A DNA stretch of 64,000 nucleotides from Flavobacterium ranwuense (GTDB lineage: Bacteria > Bacteroidota > Bacteroidia > Flavobacteriales > Flavobacteriaceae). This document shows, one piece after another, positions 19,578 through 27,932 of this stretch. Every line of letters begins with the position of its first letter. Position 1 is the first letter of the stretch. The notes beneath the pieces were generated by a model. That model saw nothing but the letters and a program-made list of their open reading frames with translations. It made no database searches and was not told where the DNA came from. The stretch spans positions 983,144 to 1,047,143 of the forward strand of contig NZ_SMLH01000001.1 in the NCBI RefSeq assembly GCF_004349315.1, read 5' to 3'. Made by a program: the position numbers and the translations under genes.

Positions 19578-19711
19578 TTTATAGCATTCAGAAACACGAA
19601 TGTTTATTTAGTTTAGTTGGTCTTTCTTTTTAAAGCATATAAAAACTTCAGTTCTAGCGTTAAAAAATAAAATAGTAAAATTTTATATTCAACTTATGTG
19701 TATATAAAATG

Positions 19712-19719
19712 TATTTTTG
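19712..19719 (+). promoter_or_regulatory. Candidate -7 element for deoC-remB
   Basis: TATTTTTG fits TAnnTTTG, 39 nt before the deoC start; no TTG at the standard distance. Confidence 0.35.
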
Positions 19720-19758
19720 TGAGTCATAATCTGCTATAATTAAGAAATCAAAAGCGCA

Positions 19759-20502
19759 ATGAATATCAAGCAATATTTAGATTCTACCTATTTAAAAACG
19801 GCGGAACAAGCGGGACTCAGCGAAGAAGAAAATACTTTGGTAGTCAAAGGATTTATCCAAGAAGCAATCGAGGAGCATTTTAAGCTTATTATGATTCGTC
19901 CTAATATGATTTCTTTGGCAAAAAAAATGATTGTTGAGGCAAATTCAGTTGTGTCAATAGGAACAGTTATCGATTTTCCAGAAGGCAAATCTTCATTAGA
20001 GAATAAACTTAATGAAGCTCTCCAGGCGATACATGATGGTGCTGATGATTTAGATTTTGTATGCAATTATGAAGCTTTCAAAAGAGGAGAAGCAGACTTG
20101 GTAAAAGAAGAAATTTTGAAATGCACCCAATTAGGTTTAGATAATAATAAAGTAGTAAAGTGGATTATTGAAGTGGCGGCTCTTAGCGATAAAGAAATTA
20201 TCCAGTTGTCAAGTTTGATAAAAAATGTAATTGTTTCTAATTTTAAACAAGAGCTTTTTGCTTCGGTTTTTGTGAAGTCTTCTACGGGATTTTATAAAAC
20301 AGAAAATAATTTGCCAAACGGCGCGACTATTCCCTCGATAATGATGATGCTTGAAAACGCATCGCCACTTCCGGTGAAAGCTGCAGGAGGTGTGAGAACT
20401 TATGAAGAAGCTGTTATGATGATTCAATTAGGAGTGAAAAGGATAGGTACATCAGGTGCGAAAATTATTGCTAACGGACAAAATTCACATAATGAATATT
20501 AA
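19759..20502 (+). CDS. deoC: Deoxyribose-phosphate aldolase
   Basis: A 247-residue class I aldolase of the DeoC family, which splits 2-deoxyribose 5-phosphate into glyceraldehyde 3-phosphate and acetaldehyde. The Schiff-base lysine is Lys173 in FVKSSTGF and the second catalytic lysine Lys207 in VKAAGGVRT; the acidic partner lies in ADDLDFV (96-101). No other nucleoside-salvage gene is adjacent. It lies directly upstream of the remB-like gene, with 19 nt between its stop and the chosen remB start. Confidence 0.93.
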   Translation: MNIKQYLDSTYLKTAEQAGLSEEENTLVVKGFIQEAIEEHFKLIMIRPNMISLAKKMIVEANSVVSIGTVIDFPEGKSSLENKLNEALQAIHDGADDLDFVCNYEAFKRGEADLVKEEILKCTQLGLDNNKVVKWIIEVAALSDKEIIQLSSLIKNVIVSNFKQELFASVFVKSSTGFYKTENNLPNGATIPSIMMMLENASPLPVKAAGGVRTYEEAVMMIQLGVKRIGTSGAKIIANGQNSHNEY

Positions 20503-20521
20503 ATTCACAAAAATCATAAAC

Positions 20522-22645
20522 ATGAAAAAAGGGTTGTTAGTTTTCTTTTTATTTTTGTATTCCTTTTTTGCATATTCCCAAGATTTAAATACTACTTCAG
20601 TGCAATTTGGCAATTCGGCGGAGCGATTTCCTGTTTTTCCTGATTGTGTAAATTTACAATCGAAAGTATTAGAAAATTGTTTTTACAATCAAGTTCAGGA
20701 TTTTGTTTTTCAAAATTTTCAAATTCCGGATAATTTAAAACAAAATAACTTTAAGGGGAATGTAAAAGTCCTTTTTGAAGTAGACAGCAATGGTGTTTTT
20801 AAAGTGATTTATGTTGATGCTGTTGATGAGGCATTGATAAAAGAAACAAAAAGGGTTTTTGGGACATTTCCAAAAATAGAACCGTCAACTTATAATGGAA
20901 AACCAACCTACTCCAAGTTTACCATAACTATTGGTATACCCTTAAAAAGTAGAGGAGAACTCGAAGCTGAAGCTCAGGTAAAAGCCGAAATGGTTTCAAA
21001 TAACAAACCAAAACTTACTGAATTAGATAGTATTGTATATAAAAAGTTCAATAATCCGGAGTTTGAAAGCTATTTGAATGTTCCTTTTTCGCATAGTTAT
21101 TACGCACAATTTGATGGTTCTTTAAATCAAGTGGGAAGTAATAATCACACTGCTTCAAAACCATATACATATGCTGAGGTTTCAAAATATTATGATCTGA
21201 AAGCAGTTAATGAAAAGATAAAAAAGAAAGCTTCAGGTTGGTGGGCAAGAAAATTATGGAATGAGAGTACGGTAGAAATCCAAGGAGAAGGATATTGGTT
21301 TACACTAAATCCTATACTTGATTTACAGGTTGGGAAAGCTTCAAAAACAGAGGCGTCTTATACATACGTAAACACACGCGGAATAAATTTTAGAGGAGGT
21401 TTGGGCAAGCAGCTTAACTTTTCGACCACGGTTTTTGAAAGTCAAGGGCGTTTTGCGGGTTACTTCAATCGTTATGCTGAATCTATTAGACCTGCGGGAG
21501 GAAATCCTGCTATTATTCCTGGGATAGGAATTGCAAAAGATTTCAAAACGGATGGATATGATTTTCCTTTGGCGGAAGCCAATTTGACTTTTGCACCCAG
21601 TAAACATATTGATTTACAATTGGGTTATGGCAGAAATTTTATTGGGGACGGATACCGTTCTTTGTTAGAAAGTGATGGCGCCAGTCCGTATCCTTATTTT
21701 AAATTGAATACTAATTTTTGGAAAATAAAATATACCAATACTTACATGTGGCTCAAGGATGTTCGTCCTGAGGTGACATTAGAAAGAACGTATGCCACAA
21801 AATTTATGGCAAACCATTATTTGAGTTGGAATGTTTCGAATAAACTGAATCTTGGTTTTTTCGAATCGGTAATTTGGACCAATTCGAATGACAGGGGATT
21901 TGATGTGAGTTTTGTAAATCCTATTATTTTTTATCGTTCGGTTGAATTTGCTTCTTCAGCCAGAAGCGGAAATGCAGTTTTAGGGTTGACTTTTAAGTAC
22001 AAATGGAGCAATCAAATTAACTTTTACGGACAGTTTATTCTAGATGAATTTTCTCTTGGAGATATCAAAGAAGGAGATAATAGTTGGAAAAATAAATACG
22101 GATATCAGCTGGGTGTGAAGTACTACAATGCATTCAAAGTAGATAATTTACTATTACAATTAGAATACAATCATGTACGTCCCTATGTGTATTCTCATAG
22201 TATGCCAATTACAAATTACGGTCATAACAACCAAAGTATTGGGCATCAATGGGGAGGGAATTTCAAGGAATTTATCGCTATAGCGCGCTTTCATAAAGGA
22301 AGGCTTTTTGCTGATGCAAAAGTTACTGTGGGGACTCGAGGTTTGGATTTTGATACAGCCGAAGACAGTTTTAATTACGGAGGAAATATCTATAAAGATT
22401 ACGATGAGAAAAGAGCTTTTGATAGTGGTGTAAAAGTAGGTCAGGGAAATAAAACGGCTGTTTTTATTGCTGATTTTCAAGGGGGTTATTTAGTGAATCC
22501 ATCGACGAACCTGAAGCTTTTTGGAAGTTATATTTATAGAAGTTTTGATCCTACAAAAAACACGACAACAACTTTCACTGAAAGCACTAATTGGTTTACT
22601 TTAGGACTGAGAGCTGATATTTTTAATTGGTATTTTGATTATTAA
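20522..22645 (+). CDS. remB: RemB-like gliding motility outer-membrane protein
   Basis: A 707-residue secreted protein from ATG 20522, which starts a clean signal peptide (MKKGLLVFFLFLYSFFAYSQ); an upstream in-frame start at 20456 would bury that signal and overlap deoC. Residues about 70-145 resemble the TonB C-terminal domain (KGNVKVLFEVDSNGVFKV). The remainder is beta-strand rich, like an outer-membrane barrel (LQLGYGRNFIGDGYRSLL, ending LGLRADIFNWYFDY). The length, signal and location just after sprA-gcvH-vanZ-deoC match RemB of F. johnsoniae, needed for motility on agar. The name rests partly on remembered synteny. Confidence 0.8.
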   Translation: MKKGLLVFFLFLYSFFAYSQDLNTTSVQFGNSAERFPVFPDCVNLQSKVLENCFYNQVQDFVFQNFQIPDNLKQNNFKGNVKVLFEVDSNGVFKVIYVDAVDEALIKETKRVFGTFPKIEPSTYNGKPTYSKFTITIGIPLKSRGELEAEAQVKAEMVSNNKPKLTELDSIVYKKFNNPEFESYLNVPFSHSYYAQFDGSLNQVGSNNHTASKPYTYAEVSKYYDLKAVNEKIKKKASGWWARKLWNESTVEIQGEGYWFTLNPILDLQVGKASKTEASYTYVNTRGINFRGGLGKQLNFSTTVFESQGRFAGYFNRYAESIRPAGGNPAIIPGIGIAKDFKTDGYDFPLAEANLTFAPSKHIDLQLGYGRNFIGDGYRSLLESDGASPYPYFKLNTNFWKIKYTNTYMWLKDVRPEVTLERTYATKFMANHYLSWNVSNKLNLGFFESVIWTNSNDRGFDVSFVNPIIFYRSVEFASSARSGNAVLGLTFKYKWSNQINFYGQFILDEFSLGDIKEGDNSWKNKYGYQLGVKYYNAFKVDNLLLQLEYNHVRPYVYSHSMPITNYGHNNQSIGHQWGGNFKEFIAIARFHKGRLFADAKVTVGTRGLDFDTAEDSFNYGGNIYKDYDEKRAFDSGVKVGQGNKTAVFIADFQGGYLVNPSTNLKLFGSYIYRSFDPTKNTTTTFTESTNWFTLGLRADIFNWYFDY

Positions 22646-22664
22646 TCTTTTTGTGAATTGTTTT

Positions 22665-22695
22665 TTGTCAAATCCCTTTTGATACACTACTTTTG
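22665..22695 (+). promoter_or_regulatory. Bacteroidota-type promoter for the heme O / cytochrome oxidase genes
   Basis: TTG (22665-22667, within TTTTTTG), a 20-nt spacer and TACTTTTG (22688-22695) match TTG-N17-23-TAnnTTTG in full. Transcription should begin near 22700, giving a leader of roughly 25 nt before the TTG start of the heme O synthase gene. Confidence 0.7.
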
Positions 22696-22727
22696 CAGAA
22701 GTTTTTAAAAACAAACAAACTCTAGTA

Positions 22728-23630
22728 TTGAACGCAACACAAAATACATTTTCATTAAAATCCATTTATATTGATTTCCGAGAGATCACTAAGGCACGTT
22801 TAGCTATTAGTGTTGTATTTTCGTCTATTGCTGGATTTATGCTTGGGATTTATGATTTGCATTCATTGGATTGGTTGGTTTTATTAAAATTGGCAGTTGG
22901 TGGATACTGTATGGTAGGAGCATCAAATGCTTTTAACCAAGTTATCGAAAAAGACCTGGATGCCTTGATGGATAGAACGAAAAATCGTCCTGTTCCGGCT
23001 GGCAGAATGTCGCAAGCTACAGCTTTGATTATTGCGAGTCTTTTGACGATTGTTGGAATTGCGTTGCTTTATACAATCAATCCAAAAACCGCTATGTTTG
23101 GCGCCATTTCAATATTTTTATATACAAGCGTTTATACTCCTTTGAAAACGATGACCTCGTTGTCTGTTTTTGTTGGAGCTTTTCCTGGAGCAATTCCTTT
23201 TATGTTGGGATGGGTTGCGGCAACGGGAGAATTTGGAATAGAAGCAGGAACCTTGTTTTTAATTCAGTTTTTTTGGCAATTTCCACATTTTTGGGCTATT
23301 GGATGGTTTTTGTATGAAGATTATGAGAAAGCAGGTTTCTTTATGTTGCCTACAGGTAAAAAAGACAAAGGAACAGCCTTGCAGATTATTTTATATACGG
23401 TTTGGTTAATTTTAGCGTCACTTTTACCAGTTTTGGGTTATACTGGGCGTTTGTATATAACGCCAATTGCTGCAATTGTTGTGTTTTTACTGGGACTATG
23501 GATGCTTTTTTATGCTGTTCGGTTGTATAAATTAAGAACTGCAAAAGCAGCAAGAACATTAATGTTAGTTAGTGTTTCTTATATTACATTGTTACAATTG
23601 GTTTATATATTTGATAAATTTTTAAGATAG
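22728..23630 (+). CDS. ctaB: Protoheme IX farnesyltransferase (heme O synthase)
   Basis: A 300-residue UbiA-superfamily prenyltransferase with about nine helices and the Mg/diphosphate-binding motif NQVIEKDLDALMDRTKNRP (70-88). It attaches a farnesyl chain to heme B to give heme O for the terminal oxidase, matching the oxidase genes that follow. It starts with TTG (22728), since no ATG lies between the promoter and the conserved N-terminus FREITKARLAISV. The next gene begins 2 nt after its stop. Confidence 0.95.
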   Translation: MNATQNTFSLKSIYIDFREITKARLAISVVFSSIAGFMLGIYDLHSLDWLVLLKLAVGGYCMVGASNAFNQVIEKDLDALMDRTKNRPVPAGRMSQATALIIASLLTIVGIALLYTINPKTAMFGAISIFLYTSVYTPLKTMTSLSVFVGAFPGAIPFMLGWVAATGEFGIEAGTLFLIQFFWQFPHFWAIGWFLYEDYEKAGFFMLPTGKKDKGTALQIILYTVWLILASLLPVLGYTGRLYITPIAAIVVFLLGLWMLFYAVRLYKLRTAKAARTLMLVSVSYITLLQLVYIFDKFLR

Positions 23631-23632
23631 TT

Positions 23633-24220
23633 ATGGAGATGATAATGACAGCTGAGGAGCAAAAATCCAGAACGGCAAGATCCTATAAATTGATTTTGTT
23701 ATTTGCAATGGTAAGTATGACCATGATGTTTGCAGGACTTACGAGTGCTTTTGTAGTGAGTAAATCCAGAGCGGACTGGTTGAAGGATTTTCAATTACCA
23801 ATAGCGTTTTATTACAGTACTGTTGCAATAATAGGATGTAGCGTTACTTTTTATTTGGCTAAAAAAGCGATTCAGAAAAACAATCAAAGTAAAACGACAA
23901 TTTTTCTTTTGACTACATTAGTTCTAGGAATATTGTTTGTAATTTTACAGTTCATAGGATTTGGACAAATAGTGGATAATGGGTATTATTTCACCGGAAG
24001 TGGAAGCTCAATAACCACGACTTTTTTATACGTTGTTACGGTTGTGCACTTGATTCACCTTGCTGGTGGCGTGATTTCACTTCTAATTATAATTTATAAT
24101 CATTTTAAACAAAAATACAATTCATCTCAAACCCTTGGAATTGAACTTGGTGCAATGTACTGGCACTTTCTTGACTTATTATGGGTTTATTTGTTTTTGT
24201 TTTTATATTTCTTTAAATAA
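23633..24220 (+). CDS. Cytochrome c oxidase subunit III-like protein (short form)
   Basis: A 195-residue, five-helix heme-copper oxidase subunit III-like membrane protein. It has TSAFVVSKSRADW after helix 1, VVTVVHLIHLAGGVISL and the terminal YWHFLDLLWVYLFLFLYF, all typical. It lacks the first two helices of canonical seven-helix subunit III. A second, larger subunit III follows after 42 nt, so the pair may both join the same aa3-type oxidase. Subunits I and II are not in this window. Three closely spaced ATGs (23633, 23639, 23645) leave the start slightly uncertain. Confidence 0.88.
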   Translation: MEMIMTAEEQKSRTARSYKLILLFAMVSMTMMFAGLTSAFVVSKSRADWLKDFQLPIAFYYSTVAIIGCSVTFYLAKKAIQKNNQSKTTIFLLTTLVLGILFVILQFIGFGQIVDNGYYFTGSGSSITTTFLYVVTVVHLIHLAGGVISLLIIIYNHFKQKYNSSQTLGIELGAMYWHFLDLLWVYLFLFLYFFK

Positions 24221-24262
24221 GAAAAAAACGTAAATTTGGGAACTTTTTAACGAATAACTTTT

Positions 24263-25240
24263 ATGGAAGCGACAGTTACTACTGCAAATAGTGAAGAAAA
24301 AACTTGGGGAGGCGGCAATGAGCCAATGGGAGCAAGTTATGGCAAATTGATGATGTGGTTTTTTATCGTATCAGATGCTTTAACGTTCTCAGGATTTCTG
24401 GCGGCGTATGGTTTTTCTCGATTTAAATTTATTGAAACTTGGCCGTTGGCCGATGAAGTGTTTACGCACTTTCCATTTTTGCATGGAGTATCTGCTCCGA
24501 TGTATTATGTGGCATTAATGACCTTTATTTTGATTTTTTCATCTGTAACAATGGTTTTGGCTGTTGATGCAGGTCATCAAATGAAAAAAAATAAAGTAGT
24601 TCTTTATATGTTTTTAACCATTATTGGTGGTTTGATTTTCGTAGGATCTCAAGCATGGGAATGGAAAAATTTTATTAAAGGAGAATACGGTGCTATTGAA
24701 ACAAAAGGAGGAAGTTTACTTCAGTTTGTTGATAAAGATGGACACCGTGTAGCTTTAGCTGATTTTGCGGCTATTTTGCCTGAAGAAAGAGAACAATTGA
24801 CAAGGAGCAGTGCAAAATGGTTTATGGATGAACCCAGTTTGCCTTCTTATTCTGTTGCCGAAGTTCAAGCGGGTTTCAAAGCGCATCCTGAACTTTTAAT
24901 CAGAACTGAGGTAATAACCAAAGAGAAGAAGAAAACAATTCTTTCAAGAGAAGAGTCTGAAGCAAGATTAAGTCAAGCACATTATGTTGTTGAAGGCGCA
25001 AACTTGAAAAGAAACGAATACGGAAGTAAATTATTTGCTGACTTCTTTTTCTTTATCACTGGATTTCACGGATTTCACGTTTTTTCTGGAGTAATCATAA
25101 ATATTATCATATTTTTCAATGTGTTAATTGGAACTTATGAGAAAAGAAAAAGTTATGAAATGGTAGAAAAAGTGGGTCTTTATTGGCACTTTGTCGATTT
25201 AGTTTGGGTATTTGTATTTACAGTTTTCTATCTAGTTTAA
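24263..25240 (+). CDS. Cytochrome c oxidase subunit III with large loop insertion
   Basis: A 325-residue subunit III-like protein. Helices lie near 30-50, 80-100 and 112-135, then at 257-290 and 303-325 (FHGFHVFSG, YWHFVDLVWVFVF). Between helices three and four a polar segment of about 115 residues (139-254) is inserted; it is rich in charged residues and has no cysteine, which is unusual for subunit III. It belongs to the oxidase operon and is followed 18 nt later by subunit IV. Confidence 0.9.
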   Translation: MEATVTTANSEEKTWGGGNEPMGASYGKLMMWFFIVSDALTFSGFLAAYGFSRFKFIETWPLADEVFTHFPFLHGVSAPMYYVALMTFILIFSSVTMVLAVDAGHQMKKNKVVLYMFLTIIGGLIFVGSQAWEWKNFIKGEYGAIETKGGSLLQFVDKDGHRVALADFAAILPEEREQLTRSSAKWFMDEPSLPSYSVAEVQAGFKAHPELLIRTEVITKEKKKTILSREESEARLSQAHYVVEGANLKRNEYGSKLFADFFFFITGFHGFHVFSGVIINIIIFFNVLIGTYEKRKSYEMVEKVGLYWHFVDLVWVFVFTVFYLV

Positions 25241-25258
25241 TTTTCAAAAGTAATTATC

Positions 25259-25609
25259 ATGTCACACGAACACGTATCTAATATAGGTAGAATCTGGAAA
25301 GTTTTCGGAATATTATCTGCCGTTACAGTAGTAGAAGTTTATTTGGGTATATTGAAACCGGATTTTCTTTTCATGAATGATTTTTTAAGTATGAATTTAC
25401 TTAATTGGATATTCTATGCTCTTACTATTTTTAAAGCCTATTACATTGTATATGCATTTATGCACATGGAAGGTGAAAAAAGTTCTTTAAGAAGCGCAGT
25501 TGTTCTTCCAGTAATTTTTCTGATATTATATTTACTCTTCATTCTTTTGACAGAAGGGGATTATATTTATGAGGTTTTTAAGAATTCTACCATTAAATGG
25601 AATTTTTAA
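25259..25609 (+). CDS. Cytochrome c oxidase subunit IV-like protein
   Basis: A 116-residue, three-helix protein of the prokaryotic COX4 (CoxD-like) family: VFGILSAVTVVEVYLGI, then IFKAYYIVYAFMHMEGE and VVLPVIFLILYLLFIL. Small subunit of the heme-copper oxidase, role in assembly or stability. Last gene before a terminator. Confidence 0.88.
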   Translation: MSHEHVSNIGRIWKVFGILSAVTVVEVYLGILKPDFLFMNDFLSMNLLNWIFYALTIFKAYYIVYAFMHMEGEKSSLRSAVVLPVIFLILYLLFILLTEGDYIYEVFKNSTIKWNF

Positions 25610-25629
25610 CAAGATATTAATTCAATAAA

Positions 25630-25660
25630 AGGGTACGCATTGCGTACCTTTTTTTATTTT
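25630..25660 (+). terminator. Rho-independent terminator after the oxidase genes
   Basis: The arms GGTACGCA/TGCGTACC (632-639 with 641-648) form a short-loop stem followed by a long T run, 20 nt after the subunit IV stop. It separates the oxidase genes from the SCO group. Confidence 0.88.
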
Positions 25661-25683
25661 TGTACTTTAATAGTATTATTACA

Positions 25684-26325
25684 ATGAAAAAAAATAGTGT
25701 CCTTTTCGTTCTTTTTATTTTGCCTATAGTTGCCTACCTTTTTTTTGCTTCGGGTGTGAACGGGTTTACTAAATTACCAACAATAACTCCTAATACCGCT
25801 GATTTAGGTAATTGGCAATCTTTAGACGGTCAAAAAGTTAGTTTGAATGGCAAAGTAACGATTCTCGGTTTTATGGGTACTGAACTTTTAAAAAACAGAG
25901 GAAATCTTTTTAATTTAAATCAAAAAATTTATCAAAGGTATCATGAGTTCAAAGATGTTCAGTTTGTGATGATTTGTCCAACCGGAACTGAAAAAGATGC
26001 CAAAAAAGTGGTTGATGCTCTGGGTGCTTTTACGGATGTTGCCCAGTGGCGCTTTGTATTTGCGTCGACGGAAGATATTAATGCCTATTATGCTCAATTA
26101 AAATTGGCGGAGAAGTTAGATAAAAATTCAGGTACACCAAAAGTCTACATCATTGATAAGAAACGAAATCTTCGAGGTCGAAAACTAGTGAAAGATACTA
26201 AAGAGGGGTATAGTACATTTCATCCAGCGGAGTTGAGTAACGAAATGCTTGATGATTTTAAAGTTATTCTTTATGAATATCGTGCTGCTCTTAAAAAGAA
26301 CAATAACGCCACCAGAAAAATTTAA
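25684..26325 (+). CDS. Membrane-anchored thioredoxin-fold protein lacking the CxxxC pair
   Basis: A 213-residue protein with one N-terminal membrane anchor (NSVLFVLFILPIVAYLFFA) and a thioredoxin-like domain. At the position where SCO/thioredoxin proteins have their cysteines it reads FMGTELLKNRGN, so it is not a redox-active SCO; the only cysteine is in FVMICPTG. It lies 6 nt upstream of a genuine SCO protein, which suggests a partner or structural role in copper insertion into the oxidase (inference). I chose ATG 25684 over an upstream TTG at 25660 because the signal anchor begins there. Confidence 0.8.
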   Translation: MKKNSVLFVLFILPIVAYLFFASGVNGFTKLPTITPNTADLGNWQSLDGQKVSLNGKVTILGFMGTELLKNRGNLFNLNQKIYQRYHEFKDVQFVMICPTGTEKDAKKVVDALGAFTDVAQWRFVFASTEDINAYYAQLKLAEKLDKNSGTPKVYIIDKKRNLRGRKLVKDTKEGYSTFHPAELSNEMLDDFKVILYEYRAALKKNNNATRKI

Positions 26326-26331
26326 TATTTT

Positions 26332-27018
26332 ATGTTCAAAAATAAATCATACATAGGAATCTCTTTTATTATTTTGATTTTCGGCATTTACGCTGTTCCA
26401 AAAATTGTTGAGAGAATTAAAAACGATAAAGTGGTTCAAGGGGATAGACTGGACAGTGTTAATCCGGCAACTGCCGAAGAAGGGCAATTAATTAAAATAG
26501 GACCTGCGCCTAAATTCGAATTAATAAATCAAGACAATAAGAAGATTACTAATGAAACTTACAAAGGGAAAGTGTATGTCTTGGAATTTTTCTTTACTAC
26601 CTGTCCTACGATTTGTCCTAAGATGAATGAAAGTATGTTAGTTTTAGAGAAGAGTTTTTTTGGTAATCCTAATTTTGGCATTGTCTCTATCACTATTGAT
26701 CCACAACACGACACTCCACAAGTATTAAAAGATCATTCAAAACTATTAGGTGTAAAATCCTCTAATTGGAATTTTTTAACCGGAGACAAAACTTATATTT
26801 TTAATTTAGCCAATAAAGGTTTTAATCTTTACGCGGGTGAAAATAAAAAAGTGGCAGGTGGTTTTGAGCATTCAGGATTGTTTGCCTTGATTGATAAAAA
26901 TGGAAATATCCGTTGTAGAAACGATGATTTCGGAAATCCAATTTTATATTATGATGGTTTAGATAAAAAAGGAGTAAGAAACATTCAACAAGATATTAAT
27001 ATTTTATTAGAAGAATAA
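26332..27018 (+). CDS. SCO family protein (SCO1/SenC), CuA-site assembly factor
   Basis: A 228-residue membrane-anchored protein with all three copper-binding residues of the family: Cys91 and Cys95 in TTCPTICPKMN and His180 in GGFEHSG. SCO proteins deliver or reduce copper for the CuA centre of cytochrome c oxidase. The N-terminal helix (SYIGISFIILIFGIYAV) tethers it facing the periplasm. It lies between the cysteine-less homologue and the DUF420 gene, 2 nt from the latter. Confidence 0.93.
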   Translation: MFKNKSYIGISFIILIFGIYAVPKIVERIKNDKVVQGDRLDSVNPATAEEGQLIKIGPAPKFELINQDNKKITNETYKGKVYVLEFFFTTCPTICPKMNESMLVLEKSFFGNPNFGIVSITIDPQHDTPQVLKDHSKLLGVKSSNWNFLTGDKTYIFNLANKGFNLYAGENKKVAGGFEHSGLFALIDKNGNIRCRNDDFGNPILYYDGLDKKGVRNIQQDINILLEE

Positions 27019-27020
27019 TA

Positions 27021-27560
27021 ATGGAAAACATTTCGTTAGAACAAAAATACAGCAAGCTCATCATTGCAGTTTCAATTTTAATACCGGTTGTGGTTGCCAT
27101 ACTTTTTGGAGTAAAACTAAAAGATTTTGGATATAATGCCGAGCCACTTTCTTTTTTGCCGCCAATCTATGCTACTACCAACGGAATTACAGCGATAGTT
27201 TTAATCGTTGCAGTGATAGCTATTAAAAATGGTAAAAGAAAACTTCATGAAAGGTTGATGACTTCGGCTATTGCTTTGTCTGTTGCTTTTCTTGTCATGT
27301 ATGTTGCATATCATATGACTTCTGATTCAACAAAATTTGGTGGTGAAGGAACAATCCGATATGTTTATTTCTTTATATTAATTACGCATATTATTTTATC
27401 GATTGCCATTATTCCTATGGTTTTAATAACGTATGTTAGAGCATTGTCGCAAAAATTTGATACCCATAAAAAAATAGCAAAAATTACTTTTCCAATTTGG
27501 TTGTATGTTGCCGTAACTGGAGTGGTTGTTTATTTAATGATTTCACCATATTATGTATAG
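27021..27560 (+). CDS. DUF420 membrane protein (CtaM-like)
   Basis: A 179-residue protein with five predicted helices and the DUF420 pattern: FLPPIYATTNGITAIVL, GKRKLHERLMTSA, then VAYHM and FILITHIILSIAIIPMVL. The family includes CtaM, needed for aa3 oxidase maturation in Gram-positive bacteria; its position after SCO fits an oxidase-assembly role. The stop overlaps the start of the next gene by 8 nt. Confidence 0.88.
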   Translation: MENISLEQKYSKLIIAVSILIPVVVAILFGVKLKDFGYNAEPLSFLPPIYATTNGITAIVLIVAVIAIKNGKRKLHERLMTSAIALSVAFLVMYVAYHMTSDSTKFGGEGTIRYVYFFILITHIILSIAIIPMVLITYVRALSQKFDTHKKIAKITFPIWLYVAVTGVVVYLMISPYYV

Positions 27561-27822
27561 TAGAAAAATAATTAGCAATTTGCAATTGGCAAAAAGGTCA
27601 AAAAGTATTTTTAACTATAGTCTATTGCTTATTGCCCTTTGTTTATTTTCACAAACTGCAAATGCACAATGCGCCATGTGTCGCGCCGCATTGACCAGCG
27701 AAGGTAATACAACAAAGGCAGCTGCGGTAAATGACGGAATCGTTTATTTAATGGTAATTCCGTATCTGCTTGTCGCAGGAATTGGTTATGCCATTTATCG
27801 AATGAAAAAGAAGAAATCCTAA
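27553..27822 (+). CDS. Small membrane protein with CAMC motif
   Basis: An 89-residue protein: signal/anchor (SLLLIALCLFSQTANAQ), then CAMCRAALTSEG and a C-terminal helix (VYLMVIPYLLVAGIGYAIYRM). The CxxC right after the signal could bind copper or act in thiol exchange. I recognise no named family, but such genes follow DUF420 in Flavobacteria as I recall. Overlap with the DUF420 gene and the oxidase-assembly context suggest a small assembly accessory (inference). Confidence 0.75.
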   Translation: MYSRKIISNLQLAKRSKSIFNYSLLLIALCLFSQTANAQCAMCRAALTSEGNTTKAAAVNDGIVYLMVIPYLLVAGIGYAIYRMKKKKS

Positions 27823-27901
27823 AAAATTAATTTCAATAGCAATATCAAAAGTCAATCTTAAAATAGTGCATTTCAATTTTTTTAGTTTAAAGTACATGGT
27901 A

Positions 27902-27932
27902 ACTGATCACTAAAAACTGACCACTGATCACT
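27902..27932. repeat. Short direct repeat between convergent genes
   Basis: ACTGATCACT occurs at 27902-27911 and 27923-27932 with a related ACTGACC between. It abuts the stop codon of the minus-strand gene. Low-complexity intergenic repeat of unknown role. Confidence 0.5.
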
